From NCBI GenBank assembly GCA_964391995.1, contig CAYMOM010000030.1, positions 1 to 17,316 of the forward strand: a stretch of 17,316 bases of DNA, read 5' to 3'. How positions within the stretch are numbered: the first letter of the stretch is position 1; every line of letters begins with the position of its first letter. Made by a program: the position numbers and the translations under genes. This DNA comes from UBA11524 sp964391995 (GTDB lineage: Bacteria; Bacillota; Clostridia; Christensenellales; Aristaeellaceae). Below the pieces are notes generated by a model. That model was not told the DNA's origin. It ran no database searches and saw only the letters and a list, made by a program, of their open reading frames with translations. Of this stretch, positions 8,185 to 14,107 are shown one piece after another.

Positions 8185-8367
8185 ATGAGAAAGCTTAATG
8201 CGCAGAAAAGCGAATTGATTGGGAATGCAGGCAGCCTTGTGGGAATCGGGGCATTTGTTTGCTGGCTGCTGTATACAGAAACAGTATGGCACCCAGCTGT
8301 AGTATGCGTTGCGGTATGCTTACTGGGTTGTGTTTTCATTGCTGCAAGTAGGCGTGCACGTTCGTGA
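8185..8367 (+). CDS. Small two-helix membrane protein, hypothetical, 3' end fused at a junction
   Basis: A 60-residue ORF preceded by GGGAGG (8176-8181) 3 nt before the ATG, a usable but close ribosome binding site; an in-frame ATG also exists at 8164 without one. The sequence is a short polar N-terminus, two hydrophobic segments (about residues 16-32 and 37-54) and a basic SRRARS tail, which would place it in the membrane. No family is recognised. It lies in the low-G+C block. Its last few codons run into the start of the truncated glycosyltransferase in another frame, so its natural C-terminus may have been lost when the two sequences were joined. It may be non-functional. Confidence 0.5.
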   Translation: MRKLNAQKSELIGNAGSLVGIGAFVCWLLYTETVWHPAVVCVAVCLLGCVFIAASRRARS

Positions 8368-8822
8368 AGAGCTTCCCCATCATGTCCAAGGGCTTTGAAA
8401 TCGAAACGGAAATGACCATTCACGCCCTGGACAAAAACCTGTGCCTGTCCTCCGTGCCGGTGGGCTACCAGGACCGTCCCGCCGGAAGCGAATCCAAGCT
8501 GAACACCTTTTCCGATGGCTTCAAGGTGCTGAAAACCATTGGCAAGCTGGTAAAGGATTATAAGCCGCTGCCTTTCTTCAGCTGCATTGCCGCGCTGTTG
8601 CTGATTGTGGGCCTGCTTTTGTTCGTGCCGGTTATGGCAGAATATAACGCCACAGGCCTGGTGCCCCGCATTCCCACGCTGATCGTGTCCGGCTTCATGA
8701 TGATTGCGGCGCTGCTGGTGTTTGTCGCCGGTCTGATTCTTGACACCCAAGGCAAGAAATCCCGCCAGAGCTTTGAAATTCAGATGAACATCCTGGAGGC
8801 CATTCACCAGAACAAGGAATGA
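8361..8822 (+). pseudogene. C-terminal remnant of a membrane-anchored GT2 glycosyltransferase (DPM/GtrB-like)
   Basis: The reading frame opens with FVKSFPIMSKGFEIETEM, the part of a dolichyl-phosphate-mannose-synthase-like GT2 enzyme that lies about two-thirds into a protein of roughly 300-350 residues. It continues with VPVGYQDRPAGSESKLNTFSDG (numbering the GTG at 8364 as residue 1, about 31-52), two transmembrane helices (about 71-93 and 104-127) and a charged tail. The whole N-terminal catalytic domain, with its IPVYN, DDGS and DxD motifs, is absent. Upstream in this frame there is a TAG at 8349-8351, and no ribosome binding site precedes the possible GTG start at 8364. Base composition returns to the high G+C of the region exactly here. 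The conserved coding sequence shows no internal stop, so the truncation is probably recent. Translation of a two-helix stub cannot be excluded. Confidence 0.85.
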
Positions 8823-8845
8823 TTCCTCCTTCCCTCCACGCACGC

Positions 8846-8877
8846 AAGGGGGCGCTGCACATCGCAGCGTCCCCCTT
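8846..8877 (+). terminator. Strong hairpin after the polysaccharide cluster, possible terminator
   Basis: A perfect CGCTGC/GCAGCG stem with a 5-nt loop is extended by five G:C and two A:T pairs across a single bulged T. It lies 24 nt after the last stop of the glycan cluster. No T-run follows on the + strand, so it may be a Rho-assisted or processing hairpin and not a classical intrinsic terminator. Confidence 0.45.
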
Positions 8878-8880
8878 CAG

Positions 8881-8978
8881 ACTGTCAAAAAAACCACTTC
8901 GCACTGCCGCGAAGTGGCCAGGGTGTCGAAAAAGTGGCAAAGCCACCTTTTCGAGGATTTGCGCTCCGTCACTGTCAA
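8881..8978. repeat. Possible small intergenic repeat element with two palindromes
   Basis: The 8-bp sequence ACTGTCAA occurs at 8881-8888 and again at 8971-8978. Between the copies lie two hairpins: CCACTTCGC/GCGAAGTGG (8894-8917, 6-nt loop) and TCGAAAA-GTGGC/GCCAC-TTTTCGA (8926-8954, AAA loop, one mismatch). No protein is supported on either strand. The arrangement resembles a dispersed palindromic or MITE-like element, but only one copy is in the window. Confidence 0.35.
8887..8917 (-). terminator. Intrinsic terminator pointing leftward
   Basis: Read on the - strand, a perfect 9-bp stem (8894-8902 with 8909-8917, 6-nt loop) is followed immediately by seven T residues (8887-8893). This is the textbook form of a Rho-independent terminator. 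No - strand gene lies directly upstream. The nearest leftward transcription unit is the MATE operon ending at 9347, which has no T-run terminator of its own. Confidence 0.6.
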
Positions 8979-9101
8979 GCCCGCAAGCAGGCTCCTTTCA
9001 CCCTTCACGATACCGCAGTTTTTTTCTGCAGGCAAGCTGTTTCCGCATATTTTTCCTTCACACGGGAAGCATAACCCCATCACCGACAAGGAGGAACCCC
9101 T

Positions 9102-9299
9102 ATGCTTGATACCATATCCCTTCTGCTGATCATCGTTGGTGCGGTGAACTGGCTGCTGGTGGGCGTGTTTCAGTTTGACCTGGTGGCCTGGCTCTTTGGC
9201 GGCCAGGGTGCGGTGATCAGCCGCATTCTCTACACCATCATCGGTGCCGCCGGCCTGTGGAGCATTTCCCTTCTCTTCCGGGACAGGGGAAATGCCTAG
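9102..9299 (+). CDS. DUF378 family small membrane protein
   Basis: A 65-residue protein with two hydrophobic helices (about residues 3-22 and 39-60) and the family hallmarks AVNWLLVGVFQFDLVAWLFG and a YTIIGAAGLWS second helix. It belongs to the DUF378 group (Bacillus subtilis YuzA-like), whose function is unknown; the proteins are small integral membrane proteins widespread in Firmicutes. AAGGAGG at 9088-9094 gives a strong ribosome binding site, and a clear terminator follows 17 nt after the stop. It is a single-gene unit, separated from the glycan cluster by the hairpin-rich intergenic region and convergent with the MATE gene. Confidence 0.88.
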   Translation: MLDTISLLLIIVGAVNWLLVGVFQFDLVAWLFGGQGAVISRILYTIIGAAGLWSISLLFRDRGNA

Positions 9300-9316
9300 C
9301 GTTATGACACCCGGCC

Positions 9317-9348
9317 CCGTGCCTCATCCGCAGGCACGGAGTTTTTTT
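9317..9348 (+). terminator. Rho-independent terminator of the DUF378 gene
   Basis: CCGTGCCT at 9317-9324 pairs perfectly with AGGCACGG at 9332-9339 around a 7-nt loop and is followed by AG and seven T residues (9342-9348). The T-run overlaps the stop codon of the convergent MATE gene. On the - strand there is no T-run after the stem, so it should work in one direction only. Confidence 0.88.
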
Positions 9349-10726
9349 ATGCCTGGGTTTCCAGGCGGCGCAGGCGGCTGCGGCCCAGGGTCAGGCAGCA
9401 CAGGAGATGGGTGGCAAAGGTGGCAAACCAGCTGATGGGATAGGAAATGTACAGCACCGTCATGGTCGGCGTGGCGGCAAAGATGGTGAAGATCCACACC
9501 ACCCGCAGCAGGCAGGCGCCCGTGAGGGAAACCACCATGGGCAGGATGGAATAGCCAATGCCCCGCAGCTGACCCACCATCACATCCATCAGGCCGCAGA
9601 GGAAGTAACTGGGCAGGATGATGGAAAGCCGCAGCATGCCGTGGCGGATCACCTCCGCATCGGTGTTATAGAAGCTGAGCAGCGTAGGCCCGGCAGCATA
9701 GAAGGCCAGGCCCATGCCCAGCCCGATGGCCGTCACGGTGCCCAGGCACACCCACATCACCCGCCGCACCCGGTCAAACTGCCGGGCGCCCAGGTTCTGG
9801 CTGGTAAAGGTCAGGTCGGCCTGGTGGATAGCGTTCATGGAGGTATACACAAAGCCTTCGATATTGCTGGCGGCAGAGTTGCCCGCCATGGCAATGGAGC
9901 CAAAGGAATTGACCGAAGACTGAATCAGCACATTGGAAATGGAAAACAGGCTGCCCTGCAGCCCGGCAGGCAGGCCAATGCGGAAAATGTCCCCCAGCTG
10001 GCGGCGGTTGATGCGCAGCTCCTTAGGCTCCAGGTGGATGGCGCCATCGGAGCGGAGCAGGCAGATGATGACCAGCACCATGCTGATCACCTGGCTGGAC
10101 ACCGTGGCAATGGCCACACCCGCCACACCCAGGTGGCAGACGATCACCAGGAACAGGTTCAGCAGCACATTCACAATGCCTGCCACCGTCAGGTAATACA
10201 GGGGGCGGCGGGTGTCGCCTACGGCCCGGAGAATGGCGGCGCCGAAATTGTACAGCATGTTGGCAGGCATGCCCATGAAATAGATCTGCACATACAGTGT
10301 GGCATCGTCAATCACATCATCGGGGGAGCCCATCAGGGTCAGCAGCGGCCTGGCGGCAGCAACGCCGATAATGCCCACCGCCACGCCGGCAATGCCTGCC
10401 ACGGTGATGGAGGTGTGCACCCCTGTGCGCACGCTGCGCAGGTCGCCTGCGCCATAGGCATTGGCAATCACCACGCTGGAGCCAACGCTCAGGCCCATGA
10501 AAACATTCACCAGCAGGTTGATCAGCGAGCCGGTGGAGCCCACTGCCGCCAGCGCCTGGTGGCCCACAAACCGGCCCACCACCACCACATCTGCCGCGTT
10601 GTACAACAGCTGCAGGATGCCCGTCAGGATCAGCGGGCCGGAGAACATCAATACCTTGGGCAGCAGGCTGCCGGTGGTCATATCCATTTCATAGTGGGCT
10701 GCCCGGGAACGTGAATGATGAAACAT
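9347..10726 (-). CDS. MATE family efflux transporter (NorM/DinF-type)
   Basis: A 459-residue, ~12-helix exporter that uses an Na+ or H+ gradient to expel cationic drugs or other small molecules. The N-terminus carries MTTGSLLPKVLMFSGPLILTG, then QLLYNAADVVVVGRFVG (about residues 39-55), LAAVGSTGSLINL and the GLSVGSSVVIANAYGAGD segment (78-95). These are the conserved start of MATE proteins in Firmicutes, and the second half repeats the same six-helix layout. AAGGAG at 10735-10740 (- strand) lies 8 nt before the chosen ATG, which supports this start over the internal Met14 and Met16. The gene starts 15 nt after the stop of the phosphoesterase-like gene, so they form one operon. Its stop codon lies in the terminator T-run of the convergent DUF378 gene. 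The substrate is unknown; such proteins are often named only multidrug exporters. Confidence 0.95.
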   Translation of the reverse strand: MFHHSRSRAAHYEMDMTTGSLLPKVLMFSGPLILTGILQLLYNAADVVVVGRFVGHQALAAVGSTGSLINLLVNVFMGLSVGSSVVIANAYGAGDLRSVRTGVHTSITVAGIAGVAVGIIGVAAARPLLTLMGSPDDVIDDATLYVQIYFMGMPANMLYNFGAAILRAVGDTRRPLYYLTVAGIVNVLLNLFLVIVCHLGVAGVAIATVSSQVISMVLVIICLLRSDGAIHLEPKELRINRRQLGDIFRIGLPAGLQGSLFSISNVLIQSSVNSFGSIAMAGNSAASNIEGFVYTSMNAIHQADLTFTSQNLGARQFDRVRRVMWVCLGTVTAIGLGMGLAFYAAGPTLLSFYNTDAEVIRHGMLRLSIILPSYFLCGLMDVMVGQLRGIGYSILPMVVSLTGACLLRVVWIFTIFAATPTMTVLYISYPISWFATFATHLLCCLTLGRSRLRRLETQA

Positions 10727-10741
10727 GCCAAAGGCTCCTTG

Positions 10742-11821
10742 TCATTTCATGGTGCTGCTCAGGGTGATATAGGCTATTTCCGGCTGGTTGAACAGGCGGA
10801 AAGGCTGCAGGGGATAATACCCGCTGGCCGCCAGGCCGGCGGATATGTATTGGGTAACGCCGCTGACATGGTTCAGGCCCGCAATCAGGCTGTCATCCGG
10901 CAGAAAGCCCAGTTCCGGCACATACAGGGCGCCGCCCCAGGGCAGGCGCCACTGCCCGCCAGCATAGTGCCCGGCCAGCACCACCGCCGCCTGGCGCAGG
11001 GAAAACACATCGCCCTTTTCCTTGCCCTGGAGCAGGGTGTTCAGGTACTCACGGGTCAGGGGCACATGGGTCAATACCACCTGCACATCCTTCTCCGTCA
11101 TGGTGTCCATGGCCTGGCGGATGCGTTCCAGCCGGGCCAGGTGATATTCCGCCGCCCGGCGCTGGGCAGACTGGTTGGGATCCAGTATATCACAGGCCGC
11201 CAGGTCGTCCAGCTGCTGCTGATAGGCCGCGCCCAGGCTGTCCAGATCCAGGCTGTAAAGGTACTCCGGCACAAACCAGATGGTGGCCTTGCCCCGCGCA
11301 ACGCTGACGGGCTCATCCAGGATGGTCACGCCGGCATCCACCAGGGCCTGGGCCCAGGGGGTATAGACCGAAAGGCTGTCCTGGGCGGCGGAGGCATAGA
11401 TGGGTGGATCCTCGTCCCCGGGGATCAGAAACTTGGGCTTGTCCGGGGTTAGCAGCGCCACCAGATCCAGCAGCGGCTGCACATCTCCGCCATCCCCCAG
11501 CATATCGCCGGTGAACACCACGCTGGAATAGCTGATGCCGCTCAGGGCCTTGCGGATGGCGCTCTGCCCGGTGCCAATCTCCTGCCCGTGCAAATCGCTG
11601 ATATGCAGGATGGACCAGTTTTCCAGGTCTTCCTGCAGGTTCTGCACGGGGATGGAAACCCGCTTCAGGGATACCTGGTTGTTCAGCGTGAAATTGGTGA
11701 AAAACACCGCCAGGGCAGCCACGCACAGCACCGCCGCCAGACCCAGCAGGAAGGATTTCCCCTTGCCTCTGGGCTTTTCTCCAGCAAAGATGTATTGGTT
11801 CCTCCTGCGCCTGCGCCTCAT
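10742..11821 (-). CDS. Membrane-anchored metallophosphoesterase-like protein with degenerate active site
   Basis: A 359-residue protein with a very basic N-terminus (M-R-R-R-R-R-R), one transmembrane helix (about 23-43) and an extracellular calcineurin-like phosphoesterase domain of the YkuE type. Motif I SDLHG (75-79) and motif II FTGDM (103-107) are intact, as is the histidine of LTHVP (250-254). Motif III, normally GNHD/E, reads GDED (135-138), and the final GHTHGGQ motif reads GHYAGGQ (284-290). Expected metal ligands and the catalytic histidine are therefore replaced, and hydrolase activity is doubtful. The open frame reaches back to 11938, but the ATG at 11821 has GGGAGGTG 5 nt upstream, the basic-plus-helix N-terminus expected for the family, and a near-consensus promoter 29-57 nt upstream. 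It is the first gene of an operon with the MATE exporter. Confidence 0.85.
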   Translation of the reverse strand: MRRRRRRNQYIFAGEKPRGKGKSFLLGLAAVLCVAALAVFFTNFTLNNQVSLKRVSIPVQNLQEDLENWSILHISDLHGQEIGTGQSAIRKALSGISYSSVVFTGDMLGDGGDVQPLLDLVALLTPDKPKFLIPGDEDPPIYASAAQDSLSVYTPWAQALVDAGVTILDEPVSVARGKATIWFVPEYLYSLDLDSLGAAYQQQLDDLAACDILDPNQSAQRRAAEYHLARLERIRQAMDTMTEKDVQVVLTHVPLTREYLNTLLQGKEKGDVFSLRQAAVVLAGHYAGGQWRLPWGGALYVPELGFLPDDSLIAGLNHVSGVTQYISAGLAASGYYPLQPFRLFNQPEIAYITLSSTMK

Positions 11822-11849
11822 GGCAGCACCTCCCATGCTTTTCGTCCCT

Positions 11850-11878
11850 ATTATATCCCCCGGCCCGGCGGATTTCAA
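11850..11878 (-). promoter_or_regulatory. Sigma-A-type promoter of the phosphoesterase-MATE operon
   Basis: On the - strand TTGAAA (11873-11878) and TATAAT (11850-11855) are separated by exactly 17 nt, five of six and six of six matches to the vegetative consensus. The start codon of the phosphoesterase gene lies 28 nt beyond the -10 box, leaving room for a leader with the GGGAGGTG ribosome binding site. Confidence 0.8.
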
Positions 11879-11898
11879 GTAGGGTTTGCGCAAAGCGT

Positions 11899-11927
11899 TT
11901 GCATTTGCGGCGCGGGTCTTGTATAAT
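11899..11927 (+). promoter_or_regulatory. Sigma-A-type promoter of the rsuA-polA operon
   Basis: TATAAT at 11922-11927 is a perfect -10 box; 17 nt upstream is a weak -35, TTGCAT (11899-11904). Transcription would start near 11934, which would place the ribosome binding site of the ATG at 11941 at the very 5' end of the mRNA. The ATG at 11959, with AGGAG at 11947-11951, would be the better served start. The promoter lies back to back with the - strand promoter, with 20 nt between the two -35 boxes. Confidence 0.6.
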
Positions 11928-11958
11928 GGAAGGAGCATTGATGGAGAGGAGCCTGCTT

Positions 11959-12783
11959 ATGTCGGAATCCAGTGCGCTGAAGGGCGCATCGCGAGTGTTT
12001 TTTTCCCGCTTTTTCGAGGGGGTGCTGTGCGTTTTGTTTCAGCTGACCCTGCGGCTGATGGTGGCTGCACCCCTGCTGGCCCTGGTCACCACAGAAGTGC
12101 CTTACCTGGCGCTTCTGTCCATTCCGCTGTATTTTCTCATCATTCCCCCAGCCCGTCAGAACATGGCCTGCGCCATGCAGGATGCACTGTCCGGCGGGCC
12201 GCTGTTCAGCCTGAGGCTGGCGGACATGGCCGGCTATGGCCGCCGCCTGGCCCAGGGCCTGAAACAGGGCCTGCTGATGCTTTTGTGGGCGCTGCCTTTC
12301 CTTGCGGCAACTGCCGTGATCATCTGGGCCTATTCCGGGCAGATGGACGCCTTCACCCTCATGCGGGTGGTGATGGACATCGGCGGCGGTTCCTTCATGA
12401 ATGGCGTGAAGGTGGTGCTGGCGATCTACGCCGCAACCCTGCTGCCCATTCTCATCGGCTGCGCCTTCCACAGCGGCGCACGCCACGCCATCGCCCTGGG
12501 CGATAAGCGCCTGGTGCGGGGCCACCGGGCCGGGGTGATGCTCACCTGGCTGGGCGGATGCCTGGCGTTGGTGCCTTTCCTGGCGGTGCTGGGCTATGAA
12601 AGTGCGGATTATCTTGCTGCCCTGGTGAACGCCCTTAGCAGCATCGGTTCCGGCAGCGTTGCGCTGCCTGCCCTGGACGGGAAGATTTATGTGATTGCCG
12701 CCGCCTTTGCGGTGCTGTTCCTGCCGGGCCTGGCCTTCAAGCAGCTGCTGACGGCGGCCTGTGTGCGGAGGCTGAAGGCATGA
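11959..12783 (+). CDS. Multi-pass membrane protein, unrecognised family
   Basis: A 274-residue hydrophobic protein with about five or six predicted membrane segments. They fall at roughly the FFEGVLCVLFQLTLRLMVA region, the YLALLSIPLYFLIIP stretch, LLMLLWALPFLAATAVIIW, a VKVVLAIYAATLLPILIG helix, WLGGCLALVPFLAVLG and a C-terminal IAAAFAVLFLPGLAF helix. No catalytic or transport motif is seen and I do not recognise a family; a function is not proposed. Two ATGs have good Shine-Dalgarno sequences: 11941 (GGAAGGAG, 5-nt spacing) and 11959 (AGGAG, 7-nt spacing). I chose 11959 because a TATAAT box at 11922-11927 would put the transcript start inside the first of these sites. The stop overlaps the ATG of the pseudouridine synthase by 4 nt, so it is the first gene of the operon. 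Confidence 0.75.
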   Translation: MSESSALKGASRVFFSRFFEGVLCVLFQLTLRLMVAAPLLALVTTEVPYLALLSIPLYFLIIPPARQNMACAMQDALSGGPLFSLRLADMAGYGRRLAQGLKQGLLMLLWALPFLAATAVIIWAYSGQMDAFTLMRVVMDIGGGSFMNGVKVVLAIYAATLLPILIGCAFHSGARHAIALGDKRLVRGHRAGVMLTWLGGCLALVPFLAVLGYESADYLAALVNALSSIGSGSVALPALDGKIYVIAAAFAVLFLPGLAFKQLLTAACVRRLKA

Positions 12784-13496
12784 TGCGCCTTGACCGCTGG
12801 CTGGTAACCCTGGGGGTGGGCAGCCGCTCCCAGGTGCAGAAGCTGATCCGCCAGGGTGCGGTGACCGTTGGCGGTGCGCCTGTCACCGACCCCGGATTTG
12901 CCTGCAATACCTGCGCCCCGCTGACCCTCCACCGCCAGCCCCTGGACGGGCGGCTGGTGCGCCATGTGATGCTGCACAAGCCTGCCGGCCTGCTGACCGC
13001 CGCCCGGGACAAAAAGCAGCCCACGGTGATGGATCTGCTGCCGGAAGTATACACTGCCATTGGCTGCATGCCTGTGGGCCGCCTGGACAAGGACACCACC
13101 GGCCTGCTGCTTTTGACCTGCGATGGAGAACTGAACCACCGCCTGCTGGCGCCTGCCCGGCATGTGGACAAAACTTACCTGGCCCGGGTGGACGGCCCGC
13201 TGACGGCGGAGGATGTATCCGCCTTCGCCAACGGGCTGCACCTGAGCGACTTTGATGCCAAACCCGCCACCCTGGAAATTCTGGAGCCGACCCTGGCCCG
13301 GGTGACGGTGCAGGAGGGGAAATTCCACCAGGTGAAGCGTATGTTTGCCGCCGTGGGCAGGGAAGTCACCCGGCTGCACCGGGAAACCTTCGGCTCCCTG
13401 CGCCTGGACGAGGGCCTTTCCCCGGGCCAGTGGCGGGAGCTGACCGATGATGAACTGCGCAGCCTGTATGCCGATGCGCAGATGGAGGCACCATGA
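12780..13496 (+). CDS. rsuA: 16S rRNA pseudouridine synthase, RsuA type
   Basis: A 238-residue pseudouridine synthase of the RsuA/RluB/E/F family, expected to isomerise a uridine of small-subunit rRNA (position 516 in E. coli numbering for RsuA). An N-terminal S4 RNA-binding domain (MRLDRWLVTLGVGSRSQVQKLI, residues 2-23, to about 50) leads into the catalytic domain with HKPAG (66-70) and GRLDKDTTGLLLLT, where Asp103 is the catalytic aspartate. The C-terminal EGKFHQVKRMFAAVG motif is also present. Most relatives have Glu for the second Thr of DKDTTG, a conservative-looking departure. It overlaps the membrane-protein gene by 4 nt (ATGA) and ends overlapping the methyltransferase by 4 nt. RluB/F-type specificity for 23S rRNA is possible, but the short length favours RsuA. 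Confidence 0.9.
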   Translation: MMRLDRWLVTLGVGSRSQVQKLIRQGAVTVGGAPVTDPGFACNTCAPLTLHRQPLDGRLVRHVMLHKPAGLLTAARDKKQPTVMDLLPEVYTAIGCMPVGRLDKDTTGLLLLTCDGELNHRLLAPARHVDKTYLARVDGPLTAEDVSAFANGLHLSDFDAKPATLEILEPTLARVTVQEGKFHQVKRMFAAVGREVTRLHRETFGSLRLDEGLSPGQWRELTDDELRSLYADAQMEAP

Positions 13497-14107
13497 ACGA
13501 TCAATACTATACCGCCGACCCTTCCAGCCAGTCCCGCCCCGTGGCCTGCGCCTTCCCCTACAGGGGATTCGGGCTGAACTTCATGACGGATGCCGGCGTG
13601 TTCTCCAAGGGTGAACTGGATCAGGGCACCCGGCTTTTGCTGGATGCGCTGCCGGAGCTTCATGGCGATGTGCTGGACCTGGGCTGCGGCTGGGGTGCCA
13701 TTGGTGTCAGCGTTGCCAAGGCCAACCCAGGCTGCCGGGTGGTGATGGCGGATGTGAACAGCCGGGCCCTGGGCCTGAGCCGGGACAACCTGGAGCGCAA
13801 CGGCGTGACAGCGGAGGTTATCGAAAGCGATGGCATGGCGGCGCTGGCGGGTCGCCGCTTTGATACCGTTATTACCAATCCGCCCATCCGCGCCGGCAAG
13901 CAGGTGATTTATCAGATGTTTGCCGGCAGCGCTGCCTGCCTGAACCCCGGCGGCGCGCTGTACCTGGTCATCCGCAAGCAGCAGGGCGCGGAAAGCTGCG
14001 TGAAGTATCTGAAAACCCTTTTTGCACAGGTAGAGAAAATCAGCAAATCAGGCGGCTTCTGGGTGCTGAAGGCATCGGAGCCCCATGAAAGGAACGAATG
14101 CAAATGA
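13493..14107 (+). CDS. Class I SAM-dependent methyltransferase, RsmC/YbxB-like
   Basis: A 204-residue Rossmann-fold methyltransferase. The N-terminal YYTADPSSQS and the GLNFMTDAGVFSKGELDQGTRLLL region (residues ~27-50) are typical of the small RsmC-related proteins of Firmicutes (B. subtilis YbxB). Motif I is LDLGCGWGAIG (61-71), the acidic residue after strand 2 lies in MADVNSRAL (85-93), and the catalytic-loop motif NPPIRAGK (129-136) is the NPP-x-x-x-GK form seen in rRNA guanine-N2 methyltransferases. The protein is short because it lacks the extra N-terminal pseudo-domain of E. coli RsmC. Overlap with the pseudouridine synthase gene supports a role in rRNA modification. The exact target base is an inference. 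Confidence 0.9.
   Translation: MNDQYYTADPSSQSRPVACAFPYRGFGLNFMTDAGVFSKGELDQGTRLLLDALPELHGDVLDLGCGWGAIGVSVAKANPGCRVVMADVNSRALGLSRDNLERNGVTAEVIESDGMAALAGRRFDTVITNPPIRAGKQVIYQMFAGSAACLNPGGALYLVIRKQQGAESCVKYLKTLFAQVEKISKSGGFWVLKASEPHERNECK

Noticed and set aside
3884..8292. Long - strand open frames (338, 342, 324 and 446 codons) opposite the tandem glycosyltransferases
   Set aside because: They run antisense to well-supported GT2 genes, have no recognisable motifs or ribosome binding sites, and are the usual by-product of codon bias in G+C-rich genes.
9001..9060. A promoter for the DUF378 gene near CATATT at 9046-9051
   Set aside because: No acceptable -35 box lies at the proper distance; the match is no better than chance in this T-rich stretch.
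8877..9089. A 70-codon - strand ORF across the hairpin region
   Set aside because: It spans the palindromes, contains no recognised domain, and has no clear ribosome binding site. The hairpins explain the sequence better.
9407..10714. A 435-codon + strand open frame opposite the MATE gene
   Set aside because: The MATE assignment is unambiguous. The antisense product is a His/Gln/Gly-rich low-complexity translation without family features.
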